NCBI RefSeq assembly: GCF_002836255.1
Contig: NZ_PJAU01000037.1
Location: 1 to 50,789, forward strand
Length of the DNA: 50,789 bases
Direction of reading: 5' to 3'
Source: Colwellia sp. 75C3
Lineage (GTDB): Bacteria; Pseudomonadota; Gammaproteobacteria; Enterobacterales; Alteromonadaceae
Part shown: piece after piece, positions 40,173 to 48,414 of the stretch
Numbering within the stretch: the stretch's first letter is position 1
Layout: every line of letters begins with the position of its first letter
Translations under genes and position numbers: made by a program
Notes under the pieces: model-generated
Seen by the model: only the letters and a program-made list of their open reading frames with translations
What the model was told of the DNA's origin: nothing
The model's database searches: none

Positions 40173-40208
40173 ATTGGTTTCCTAATGAGTAGTTATGATT
40201 GGTGGGTG

Positions 40209-40667
40209 TTACAGCAAGCCAGTTTCAGCAAACGATAGTGGTTCTTTAGCTATAATGATGTGGTCCAGAACTGTTATGTCAATTAACGCCAGCGCCTTTT
40301 TGATACGTTCGGTCACTTGCTTGTCAGCAATTGAAGCCTCACTTAACCCTGAGGGGTGATTATGAGCAAGTATAACGGCGGCAGCATTAACCTTAAGCGC
40401 TTGCTTAATGATTTCACGCGGATATACCGATGCAGCATCAATAGTGCCAAAGAACATTTCATTGTATTCAATTAGCGCGTGCTGGTTATCCATGAACATA
40501 ACAGCAAACACTTCCCGCTCAAGACCACCAAGTTTGTGCTTTAAGTAATCTTTGGTTGCTTGAGAGCTAGTGAACTTAGCACCAGTACAATACCTGGCAT
40601 CAATCACTTCAATCGCCTTCTCCAATACTTGGTCTGCTGTTAATGGTCCTGTTGTTACGTATTCCAT
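40209..40667 (-). CDS. RadC/JAB-domain protein
   Basis: A 152-residue protein of the short RadC type (YeeS-like). The JAB/MPN metal motif is intact (ILAHNHPSG near residues 98-106, with the upstream Glu in REIIKQAL). Despite the name, a repair role is not established; such genes are island markers. It is 37 bases upstream of DUF2787 on the same strand. Confidence 0.88.
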   Translation of the reverse strand: MEYVTTGPLTADQVLEKAIEVIDARYCTGAKFTSSQATKDYLKHKLGGLEREVFAVMFMDNQHALIEYNEMFFGTIDAASVYPREIIKQALKVNAAAVILAHNHPSGLSEASIADKQVTERIKKALALIDITVLDHIIIAKEPLSFAETGLL

Positions 40668-40679
40668 ATTATTCCCCAG

Positions 40680-40835
40680 TTAATTAAGTTTGCCACGAAG
40701 ATAACTCAACGCCTGTGTTACTAACCAAGCTAAGCTGGCGAACACACTTGCTACTTTGGCAATACTTTCAGCAACGTTAGTCACTTTGGGTGCAATGCTA
40801 TCGAGCATATTTTCTATAAATGTTAGTAATCTCAT
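40680..40835 (-). CDS. Small hydrophobic 51-residue protein
   Basis: Short gene ending 13 bases before the RadC start. The product has an amphipathic N-terminus (MRLLTFIENMLDSIAP) and a hydrophobic stretch (VASVFASLAWLVTQALSYL) that could be one membrane helix. A ribosome site AGGTGA precedes the ATG. No family is recognised. Confidence 0.5.
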   Translation of the reverse strand: MRLLTFIENMLDSIAPKVTNVAESIAKVASVFASLAWLVTQALSYLRGKLN

Positions 40836-40898
40836 GAGTCACCTGTTTGTATCTATTCGTTAATCCAGGGCATGGCCTATGCCCTAGATGTATAACTG

Positions 40899-41606
40899 CT
40901 AAGCAGCTTGTGCGTATTCATGCTCATCAATAGTTACCGCATCTTTTATCCAACTAATGGCTTGTTTCACCTTGGTAACCACTAAGTCTTTCACTTCTAT
41001 CACTTTGCTCAGCAGTAAGTGCCCTGTTGCTTTAATTAAGGCAAATATCCCATCAGCATTATCAATAGCAAATGATTTGGCTTTAATAATTAACTCAACT
41101 GCGTTAGCACAAAGACTACTGAAATAGCTCATTACAGCCTTACCTTTGAGTGCAGCAAGAGCCAAGATAAAGCCTATATTAAGACCAACAGCTTTAGCGA
41201 TAGTGACAGCAATCACTACAGCTGCAACGACAGATGCCTTTTTCATGTTACGAGTAAGGAATGCCTTCATACTTTCGTACGCTGACTTAACTACTGTGAC
41301 AATTCTAAATACGAACGATGCTTTTTTTTCTGGGTTACTTTGGTTACTTTGGTTACTTGATTTCATGGTTTCTTCCTCGATGGTTACGGATGGTTTAACG
41401 TCATGCATTTTGCTGACTTTACGATAGAACGGTATTACAACGCTTGGTACTACTTCAGCTGACCTAACCGCTTCATGAAGCAGTTGGATAAACTTGTTTA
41501 AGTCATTGTTAAAGAAGTATCTAAGCTCTTTGCCACAATACTGATCGTCAATACTGTGGATGAAGTCGATAACTCGCTTTAGATGTGCAGGTTTAATTGT
41601 TTTCAC
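40899..41606 (-). CDS. Predicted membrane protein next to the recombinase
   Basis: A 235-residue protein with a soluble N-terminal half, a low-complexity SNQSNQSN stretch (9-base tandem DNA repeat) near residue 85, and then hydrophobic helices (ASVVAAVVIAVTIAKAVGL, NIGFILALAAL). Its start overlaps the end of the recombinase gene by 14 bases, suggesting translational coupling. No family is recognised. Confidence 0.6.
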   Translation of the reverse strand: MKTIKPAHLKRVIDFIHSIDDQYCGKELRYFFNNDLNKFIQLLHEAVRSAEVVPSVVIPFYRKVSKMHDVKPSVTIEEETMKSSNQSNQSNPEKKASFVFRIVTVVKSAYESMKAFLTRNMKKASVVAAVVIAVTIAKAVGLNIGFILALAALKGKAVMSYFSSLCANAVELIIKAKSFAIDNADGIFALIKATGHLLLSKVIEVKDLVVTKVKQAISWIKDAVTIDEHEYAQAA

Positions 41607-42243
41607 TAAGTTTGTCTCCTTTTAGTTCTTTAGCAACAGCTGCAATGGTCATGCGACTGGCACCGGTGATTTGTCGAATTTCGGTATAACTGTGGTTGGT
41701 GTTTAATAGTTTCTTAATCGATTGCCATAAGGTTTGGTTACGACGGCGTCCTATGTATTTTGTCGGGTCAGCTGCCTTAGCCCTGGCGATACCTTCGAGT
41801 GTTCTTTTACGACGTAAGTCATAATCCTTTCTTGCAGTTGCCGCCAGGATATCGAGCAACATACCGTTAACTGCTTTAAGAACTGCAGCAACGAAGTCAT
41901 CACCACTGCCCTGCTCCTTCAGTGCAATATGACTAGTCGGTAAATCAAGTGCGACAACACTGACACCTTTAGCTTCGATGATATTCTTTAGGCGTAGCCA
42001 ATCGTCATTCTTCAAACGACTAATACGGTCGACCGATTCAATCAATATGATATCGCCAGCACTAACATCAGATAACAACCGGTTAAGTTCGGGTCTGTCT
42101 AATGACGTTCCGGTGAATTTCTCCAGGTAGTAGTTTGATATTTGTTGGTTATGACTATTAGCGAATGCTTTGATTTCTTGTTTGGCACGAAGTACGTCTT
42201 GTTCGGTTGTACTAACGCGCAAGTACGCACGTAGAAATCCCAT
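41593..42243 (-). CDS. Serine recombinase (resolvase/invertase family)
   Basis: The 216-residue recombinase has the nucleophile serine in RAYLRVSTTEQD (about residue 11) and the conserved VDRISRLKNDDW active-site region. A C-terminal helix-turn-helix follows (HSYTEIRQITGASRMTIAAV). This size fits DNA resolvases or invertases, not large integrases. Its sites are not identified. It heads a run with a membrane protein, a small protein, radC and DUF2787. Confidence 0.92.
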   Translation of the reverse strand: MGFLRAYLRVSTTEQDVLRAKQEIKAFANSHNQQISNYYLEKFTGTSLDRPELNRLLSDVSAGDIILIESVDRISRLKNDDWLRLKNIIEAKGVSVVALDLPTSHIALKEQGSGDDFVAAVLKAVNGMLLDILAATARKDYDLRRKRTLEGIARAKAADPTKYIGRRRNQTLWQSIKKLLNTNHSYTEIRQITGASRMTIAAVAKELKGDKLSENN

Positions 42244-42341
42244 AGGTAAATCTCCTGCGGTAAAGTTAGGGTCGATAATGTGGACTGGTAAAGTATGGTT
42301 GGGTGGTAGTGCTAAAGTGTACCTAGGGTAGTGGTACAGGT

Positions 42342-42497
42342 ATGGTATACCCTTTGTTTACTGGTGGTTTTGGCTTGATTTGGCTTTGTGGTGTTGTTGG
42401 TGTTTGTGCTGGTTGGTTGTTATTTAAAGCTAATGGTTTAGAAGAAGGGTTTAATAACTTTATTCTTACTGGCACGCATACAGCATACTATCAGTAA
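42342..42497 (+). CDS. Possible small membrane peptide
   Basis: A 51-codon open frame on the plus strand, divergent from the recombinase, with a hydrophobic helix (GGFGLIWLCGVVGVCAGWLL) followed by a hydrophilic tail. The ribosome site is poor. The DNA is strongly G/T biased, so chance is possible. Confidence 0.3.
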   Translation: MVYPLFTGGFGLIWLCGVVGVCAGWLLFKANGLEEGFNNFILTGTHTAYYQ

Positions 42498-42533
42498 ACC
42501 TTGGTTGAGTTAGTTAAGCTAGACGTTTAATTT

Positions 42534-42583
42534 GGGCCCAAAACTCCTATGTTTATTATAATAGAACCATTAGTTTTGGGCCC
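42534..42583. repeat. Long palindrome of structured module R
   Basis: Arms GGGCCCAAAACT / AGTTTTGGGCCC (12 bases, perfect) surround a 26-base AT-rich loop. It has the same position relative to the conserved module as the palindrome at 28378-28433, but unrelated arms. Confidence 0.75.
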
Positions 42584-42617
42584 ATTTTGTAATGCTGACT
42601 TGATACTTAATAGTTAC

Positions 42618-42700
42618 TCAACAAAAAGGCCCACCGAAGTGAGCCGTTTGCAAAGCAGTTTTATTTACCTACATGTTACTTATAACAATTTTATAAGTGA
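42618..42700 (-). ncRNA. Candidate structured RNA / terminator module R
   Basis: Minus strand: hairpin ACTTAT / ATAAGT (42678-42698), linker with CTGCTTTGCAAA, and terminator hairpin GGCTCAC-TTCG-GTGGGCC (42628-42645) followed by TTTTTGTT. It is strongly similar to module L at 28455-28540. It lies downstream of the EVE-like gene and may be its terminator. Confidence 0.4.
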
Positions 42701-42862
42701 TTGTTTACTAAAAAACAGGCATTTCAAGCTAGAATGTTTATTTTTAACTCTTAATTTAAAAAATTAAATAATAAAAATTAAGCTCTATCAACAAGTTTAA
42801 TTTTATAATATTAGCTAATTGTGATTTAGTTGCGCCAGCTGAACCCCCGTTATTATATTTTA

Positions 42863-43324
42863 TCACCTAATTTCACTATTATTTAATAACTCATAATCAT
42901 TAGAGGTTATCTTTTTGCACCCACCTTGGAGTGATGTTCCCCAATATTTAGTATTTTTAGGTACGAATGATAGATTACTCAAAAAATCTTTCAAATTAAC
43001 AGGAGCAGAAAAATAGTTTGGGGTATCAAGTATCAATTTTTTATATGGTAACGATACTGAATAGTCCTCGTGATCAATTAAAGAGTTATCAACACTAACG
43101 TCTAATATAGTTGCACTTGCAATTACATGTCTGATCAGTTCTTTTGTTCCCCCAACATAAAATAGGCATTTATCACCTGAACTAATATGATCTTTATGAT
43201 TAGTTCTTTGATATATAGGCCATAACCTCAAATTTAAACGGTTATTTATTACTTCAACAGCGGGTAGTTTTTTTCGTAGTTCAAAATGCGAGGCATCGAC
43301 TGTTATAAATAAAAAGTACTGCAT
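42863..43324 (-). CDS. EVE/PUA-like domain protein
   Basis: A 153-residue protein. The segment LNLRLWPIYQRTNHKDHISS followed by GDKCLFYVGGTKE fits EVE/PUA-like domains, which bind modified bases and often accompany restriction systems. It lies downstream of a C5-methyltransferase and its endonuclease on the same strand, about 145 bases away, so a role in reading methylated or foreign DNA is plausible but inferred. Confidence 0.65.
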   Translation of the reverse strand: MQYFLFITVDASHFELRKKLPAVEVINNRLNLRLWPIYQRTNHKDHISSGDKCLFYVGGTKELIRHVIASATILDVSVDNSLIDHEDYSVSLPYKKLILDTPNYFSAPVNLKDFLSNLSFVPKNTKYWGTSLQGGCKKITSNDYELLNNSEIR

Positions 43325-43469
43325 AAAGTCCTTTATAAAAAAAATTAGAATACTTTTTAGTAATTTAAGTTATAAAAGTATCTTTAAATTTAGGATTAAA
43401 TTTTCATTTAACCCTTCAAATAGATAAAGCTAGGTATTACTTTAGAATATTTTTGACTATATTTTTCTT

Positions 43470-44825
43470 TTATAACTTATTTAATTCGGCTGTTATTTCT
43501 TTAACCCAAGTGTCACACGGTTCATCGATTGGTGCGAATTTTCTTTTTCTTTGACCTAAAGATAACACTAAGTTGTTTATCCACTCGTTGCTTAAATCAG
43601 CCTCAGAAATATACTCACTGACTCGCTCAAAGGTAATATCGACCCATTGTTCAAAGCTTAGTATTTTAACTTCTACGTTAAATACGTTAGCTAACTCTTC
43701 TTGTTTTTGTACTACATCTTTAGATAGCATTGGTTCACTGTCGACAACAAACCCTACAAGTTGTGCCATAGGCTGTAACTCGAGTTTATCACCTAGTTCA
43801 TCCAATTCATCTCTTAAATATGCTTTACCAAATTTTGCATCCCATGACTCAAATACCATTCGATCATTTGTGGTGCTTACTATTTCTATATCGCCAATAT
43901 TCTTATGTTTTTTATTTGCGGAACGCATTTGAGAAAGAGCTTTTAATTCACCCTCAAAACAATTTTTTTCTGAAAGAACCTGAAACAAAGCATGCATTGA
44001 AACTTCAAAAATTCTAGCTGCATAATCAGTATTTGAAACCAAGTTAGTGATAAATGCTAACGAGTTTTTTTTATTAGAGAAATAACTTTTTTTCTCATCT
44101 AATTTATTAATACAAGCAGTGGTTAAGTCATTAAATTTTTTAGTATTGTTATTCAGCTTCTTAATGCTATATTCGAGAGCATGCTTAGCATTTAGCTCTC
44201 CACTTTCAAGTTTGTTAACTATACACGTCCAAGAGTCTTTTTTTCCTCTAATTGCTGCTTTATATAGTGAGCAATACGGATAATTTTCTGCCAAAGTACG
44301 TGTCATCATAAAGCCATCACGGTTTAGTTTAATCAGATCAAACTCTCTTAGTGTTGGAGTTATAAAGTTTTTATCCAAAACCCTCATGGATATCCCTTCA
44401 GACCAACTAAAATTACTCCCTCCACTTCCACCTTTGTGCAAGCGAATTGACTGTTCAGAGTTTATTGATTTTAGGACCAATTGCATGACGCATAAAGCAA
44501 CTATAGCTCTACCAACTTCGCTTGTTATACTTTCTATTAGTTCATCTAGTTCTTTTTGAATTTCAGCGTCCAATTCAAAATCAAACTCAGGTTTAGCTAA
44601 ACATTGAAGAATAAAACTCTTAAAAAAACCCTCCTCTAAAGATTTTTTTATTTGAGCATACCGTTGCTTTGCAGCTTTGGATTGAGGGCCTTCTATAAAT
44701 TCAAAACTTTCTCCTCCTTGATAAAGGATTGATTTATCTTTATACACTTCTAACTTTTCAACAATTGTCACTTTATAATTCCTTGCTATATTGTACGCTT
44801 CTTCCATAAAGGGTAGGAAATTCAT
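43470..44825 (-). CDS. Probable restriction endonuclease partner of the C5-methyltransferase
   Basis: A 451-residue protein whose start overlaps the methyltransferase end by 53 bases. The segment ARIFEVSMHALFQVLSE and then IGDIEIV...MVFESWDAKFGK has the spacing of a PD-(D/E)xK nuclease core (D, then E-x-D-A-K). The recognition sequence is unknown. Overlap and pairing with a methyltransferase strongly suggest a type II restriction-modification pair. Confidence 0.75.
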   Translation of the reverse strand: MNFLPFMEEAYNIARNYKVTIVEKLEVYKDKSILYQGGESFEFIEGPQSKAAKQRYAQIKKSLEEGFFKSFILQCLAKPEFDFELDAEIQKELDELIESITSEVGRAIVALCVMQLVLKSINSEQSIRLHKGGSGGSNFSWSEGISMRVLDKNFITPTLREFDLIKLNRDGFMMTRTLAENYPYCSLYKAAIRGKKDSWTCIVNKLESGELNAKHALEYSIKKLNNNTKKFNDLTTACINKLDEKKSYFSNKKNSLAFITNLVSNTDYAARIFEVSMHALFQVLSEKNCFEGELKALSQMRSANKKHKNIGDIEIVSTTNDRMVFESWDAKFGKAYLRDELDELGDKLELQPMAQLVGFVVDSEPMLSKDVVQKQEELANVFNVEVKILSFEQWVDITFERVSEYISEADLSNEWINNLVLSLGQRKRKFAPIDEPCDTWVKEITAELNKL

Positions 44826-46686
44826 AAGGTATAAGAATTTCTTGTTCTTTTAACATGGGATTAGTATTTGAGTTTCTAACGTCTAACCCTAATTTTTTAT
44901 ATTCTCTCAGAGTTGACATAGTATCTAAATTAAAACTGCTAATTAAATCATCTATAGTATCTATTAACATATTTCTTCGAGTAAATTCAAGCGATGTTAA
45001 TTTACTAATTAGTTGATAAGTTTTACTATTAGATAATGTATTAGGACACCATTCAATTTTCACAGAAGGCATATATTGATAATAACCAGCTAACTGGACT
45101 AAATCTGACTTTAATCCCTGCCTTCGAAGTTGATCTTCAAAAAATTTCCATACAACTATATAATTTCTTAAACAATCACCGTTCCAGTGCAACTCAATCA
45201 TATCAGTAGATAAAGACCACTTATCTACAGGAGAGAAATAAATTATATTTTTTGCATCGCCTGCGTTCTTATTAAGAACTCTAATAATTGTTTTTTCAGG
45301 TGTAAAAGCTAATTCACCACTAAAATGACTATCTTCTGCATACTCAATTGTTAACTTATCGCTGAAAGTGAACTCTGTACTTATACTACTAATCTCTTTG
45401 ACTTCTTGATTATTGACAGAGTAAAGGTGTTCTATAGCATTTTTGGCTTTTTCTGCGTAAATTTTAGTTAATTGTCTTTTTCTTTTTCTAAAAGTCAATT
45501 CTTCTGTTGGTGAAAGGTATTCAAGTTCCACAGGTGTGCCATTATTAAAAATTTGCTTTTGAATACTACATGCTAATAGCCTTGCAAGCTGAGGAGGTAC
45601 AGAATTACCAATTTGATGAATTATCTTTCCTCTACCACCATAGATTTCGTAATTATCAGGAAAGGTTTGTAGTCTTTTTAGTTCATTGGTATCAAATGCC
45701 CTTGCATCCCAATGGAACGGACCTGTGTATTGACCTCCTTGAGCTTTTATAGTTCTAACTGGTTTTTCGTTATCTGCCTTATATAAAAAGTCTGAAAACT
45801 TAGACCTCCAGCCAAAAATAGGATTTGGGTGCCCCATTTTTTCAGTATAAAATGAATAGTTTAGACCGGGAGGAATATCCTTTAACAAAGGACCATGCTC
45901 TCCACCAAGGGAAACTTTTAATTCTTGCTTGAATTTAACCTCTTTTAAACTTTCTTCAGCGGAGTAATGAGGCACATTATCAATTGAGTCGGGTCCGTGT
46001 GTAGGCCTTGGGAATAAATACTCCCCTTCCTTTAACCCTATAATAATAAGTCTTTCCCTGTGCTGAGGAACACCATAATCAGCAGCATCAAGAATTCTGT
46101 AATGTAATTTGTAACCAACATTTGAAAATGCTTCACGAATCTGCTGCCATGCTTCACCATTCTGGGCACCCAAAATTCCGTAAACATTTTCAAATAAAAA
46201 ACCCTTTGGTTGTAATTTTTCTAATAATCTTACATATTCCAAAAACAATACACCACGTGCATCAGTTGTGCCCGCTACACCGCTAGCTCTTCTTCCTGCG
46301 GCAGAGAATGTCTGACAAGGAGGTCCACCAATAATAAAGTCAACTTTTTCATCAAAATCAAACTCTCTAATATCAATGCAATTAACTTCTGTTGTTTCAA
46401 AATACCTTCCTTCACCAGAGTTTTGTCTTAAAGTCTCTGAAAAAACCTTTTCAATTTCAACACTGCTAACAATCTCAAAGCCTGCATCATGAAATCCTAT
46501 GTCGAGGCCACCTGCACCAGAAAATAGACTTAATGTTCTTATACTCTTCTTAGGGCTATAAAACTTCTTTGTCTTGTTTGTAAAATCATTCAACCAACCA
46601 TAACTAGGCTGCCAAATACTATCTGTAGAATTTTTTTTCAAAAGGACCTCTGGAAATATTTTCATTTGCTCCATGACCAACACCAT
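44773..46686 (-). CDS. DNA (cytosine-5) methyltransferase
   Basis: The enzyme methylates C5 of cytosine in a specific DNA site with SAM. Motifs: I LSLFSGAGGLDIGF (about 52-65), IV GGPPCQTFSAAGRR with the catalytic Cys, VI ENVYGI, VIII QHRERLIIIG, then a target domain, and X HQIGNSVPPQLA. It is long (637 residues): about 48 residues precede motif I and about 260 follow motif X, an extra domain of unknown role. In-frame ATGs at 46674 and 46665 are alternative starts; the last has GGAG 3 bases before it. Confidence 0.93.
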   Translation of the reverse strand: MVLVMEQMKIFPEVLLKKNSTDSIWQPSYGWLNDFTNKTKKFYSPKKSIRTLSLFSGAGGLDIGFHDAGFEIVSSVEIEKVFSETLRQNSGEGRYFETTEVNCIDIREFDFDEKVDFIIGGPPCQTFSAAGRRASGVAGTTDARGVLFLEYVRLLEKLQPKGFLFENVYGILGAQNGEAWQQIREAFSNVGYKLHYRILDAADYGVPQHRERLIIIGLKEGEYLFPRPTHGPDSIDNVPHYSAEESLKEVKFKQELKVSLGGEHGPLLKDIPPGLNYSFYTEKMGHPNPIFGWRSKFSDFLYKADNEKPVRTIKAQGGQYTGPFHWDARAFDTNELKRLQTFPDNYEIYGGRGKIIHQIGNSVPPQLARLLACSIQKQIFNNGTPVELEYLSPTEELTFRKRKRQLTKIYAEKAKNAIEHLYSVNNQEVKEISSISTEFTFSDKLTIEYAEDSHFSGELAFTPEKTIIRVLNKNAGDAKNIIYFSPVDKWSLSTDMIELHWNGDCLRNYIVVWKFFEDQLRRQGLKSDLVQLAGYYQYMPSVKIEWCPNTLSNSKTYQLISKLTSLEFTRRNMLIDTIDDLISSFNLDTMSTLREYKKLGLDVRNSNTNPMLKEQEILIPYEFPTLYGRSVQYSKEL

Positions 46687-46706
46687 AACTGTATTTATAT
46701 ACAGTA
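46687..46706. promoter_or_regulatory. LexA-like (SOS) box at the methyltransferase start
   Basis: AACTGTATTTATATACAGTA contains CTG-N10-CAG with an AT-rich core, close to the gammaproteobacterial LexA consensus TACTGTATATATATACAGTA. It abuts the ATG at 46686, so a repressor bound here would cover the promoter. It could instead be an operator for the methyltransferase itself. Confidence 0.6.
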
Positions 46707-47129
46707 TCTTGGCATAAGTTATATAGCAGTGTAAACTTTTATTTTAAGGCTATATATTACCATGCTAAGGAGTATAAAGTCGTAGAAATTTTAATAGTAT
46801 AATTTAAGTGAAAACACTTTTTATATATGCATTAACCTTAATCCAGACATAGCTCACCACCATATGTTTTCCAATTAATCTCGTTTGTATGTTGTTCTTG
46901 TTCAATAGACACACTCTATTGAAAGGCAAGTTCTTTTTTCTGAACTATATTATTTTTGATGTTTTAGTGGGTTTTATTCCCGATGGGGCCTCATCGTCTT
47001 CGAAGAAGACGTCCAAAGCTGCATATAAATAACACTCATCCTTATGCCGAGATAATGCAACATAAGCATTAGCTCTATCTATCATTTGGTCGTGTAGAAC
47101 GAAGACGTTGCCGTCTACAACTTAACCAT
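46707..47129. other. Intergenic region without a gene
   Basis: No convincing coding frame is seen. It holds a 17-base palindrome CGTCTTC-GAA-GAAGACG at 46995-47011 of unknown role. The rest is AT-rich. Confidence 0.6.
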
Positions 47130-48391
47130 GCCACCCATAATAAATCCAAGTAATACAAACATTGCTAATGTTTGTATTGTTGGTTGCATACTCATCGAAT
47201 AAAAATGTACCTAGCAAGTAAATCCGCATTTACTAACAACTTGCGACTAATATCGATAAGACCACCAAATATAAAATACAGTGACACCCTCCCCCTAGGG
47301 TAACTTTTCTTTTTATACTAATTAATAAATAGAGTTATGCTGTGTTCAAACAGGCTTGGGCATTGGCTATACCATGAGTTCGTTGCAAACCTACATGTTC
47401 GCTAAACTCACACAAATGCTCTGCTGTGCCAACAGCGCCAGTGAAGATGCATTCAAACTCTGTGGTGAGTTTTAACCAGCTTTCATCACTGATGTGCAGC
47501 CTTGCTAAGATGTTTATCGCTTTTACACTAATAGCACCACGTTTATCATCACGCAGAATTCGTCCTGTTTCATCCACAAGGGTTAAGTAGTCTTTTAAAC
47601 TAAAGCTGATACCTATTTTTTTGTGTTGGCGCTCATTACCCGTAAAAGATAACAACGATTGTGGCTGTGTGCCTTTTATTGCGGCTTTTATTCGTAATTG
47701 AATACTGGTAAAAGCTGATTGCTCAGGTGTATCGGAAATTTTTGCGCGAACAGGGTTTAAATCAACATAAGCCATGCAAGAGAGTAAAGCACCTTCATCA
47801 AGCAGTGCCTGAGATTTAAATCGGCCTTCCCAAAAATGTCCTGTGCATTTATCTTCTTTATTTGCTTGTCGAGCTATTGGCTCGTTCAATGAGCGCATAA
47901 ACCAGCTGATATCGGTTAGTCGTTTTTTATAAATCTCTGCTGAGCTTTCAACCATGGCTAATTGAAACTTATCAAGGGGTTGTTTATTTTGATATTGTCG
48001 GGTGAGATATGTTCCCTTGAATAATTGATGCCAACGGTTAAGTACTTCATCAGTCGACCAATTCTTAACTTGTTCACTATCAACATGTAGCACGAGGTGT
48101 AAGTGATTATGCATCACCGCATGAGCGCAAATATCGATAGCAAATACTTGAGCTAATTTGAAAACACGCTTTTCAATCCATGCACGCCTATGCTCAAAAC
48201 TCACACCTGTTTCTTTATCAACGCCACACAAAAAGGCCTTTCTAACCGTTCGACTGCAAATATGATAATAGGGCGTATCGAGTAAACTAATTTGTTGTGA
48301 ACGAGGCTTAGGCATAACAATAACCGCACTTAAGAATGATATATTAAGTGTAGGTTATTGACGTGAGTATTGGGACGTTATTATGGGTGGC
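47130..48391 (-). mobile_element. RAYT element bounded by 14-base inverted repeats
   Basis: GCCACCCATAATAA at 47130-47143 and its exact complement TTATTATGGGTGGC at 48378-48391 frame the transposase gene. Further hairpins lie inside: AATACAAACATT-GCT-AATGTTTGTATT at 47152-47178, and an imperfect AATAACCGCACTTA / TTAAGTGTAGGTTATT upstream of the gene. The layout fits a REP-RAYT unit, with GGTGGC as a possible REP foot. Confidence 0.7.
47335..48315 (-). CDS. REP-associated tyrosine transposase (RAYT)
   Basis: A single-tyrosine HUH-type transposase of the Y1 family, 326 residues. The HUH metal motif is seen as HNHLHLVLHV near residue 68, after YYHICSRTVRKAFLCG. The region GHFWEGRFKSQALLDEGALL and CMAYVDLNPVRAKI is typical. 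RAYTs cut single-stranded REP hairpins. The frame is intact. A truncated relative lies at 36218-36309. Confidence 0.92.
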   Translation of the reverse strand: MPKPRSQQISLLDTPYYHICSRTVRKAFLCGVDKETGVSFEHRRAWIEKRVFKLAQVFAIDICAHAVMHNHLHLVLHVDSEQVKNWSTDEVLNRWHQLFKGTYLTRQYQNKQPLDKFQLAMVESSAEIYKKRLTDISWFMRSLNEPIARQANKEDKCTGHFWEGRFKSQALLDEGALLSCMAYVDLNPVRAKISDTPEQSAFTSIQLRIKAAIKGTQPQSLLSFTGNERQHKKIGISFSLKDYLTLVDETGRILRDDKRGAISVKAINILARLHISDESWLKLTTEFECIFTGAVGTAEHLCEFSEHVGLQRTHGIANAQACLNTA

Positions 48392-48414
48392 CAGATAATC
48401 CTTAGCCGCTTACT

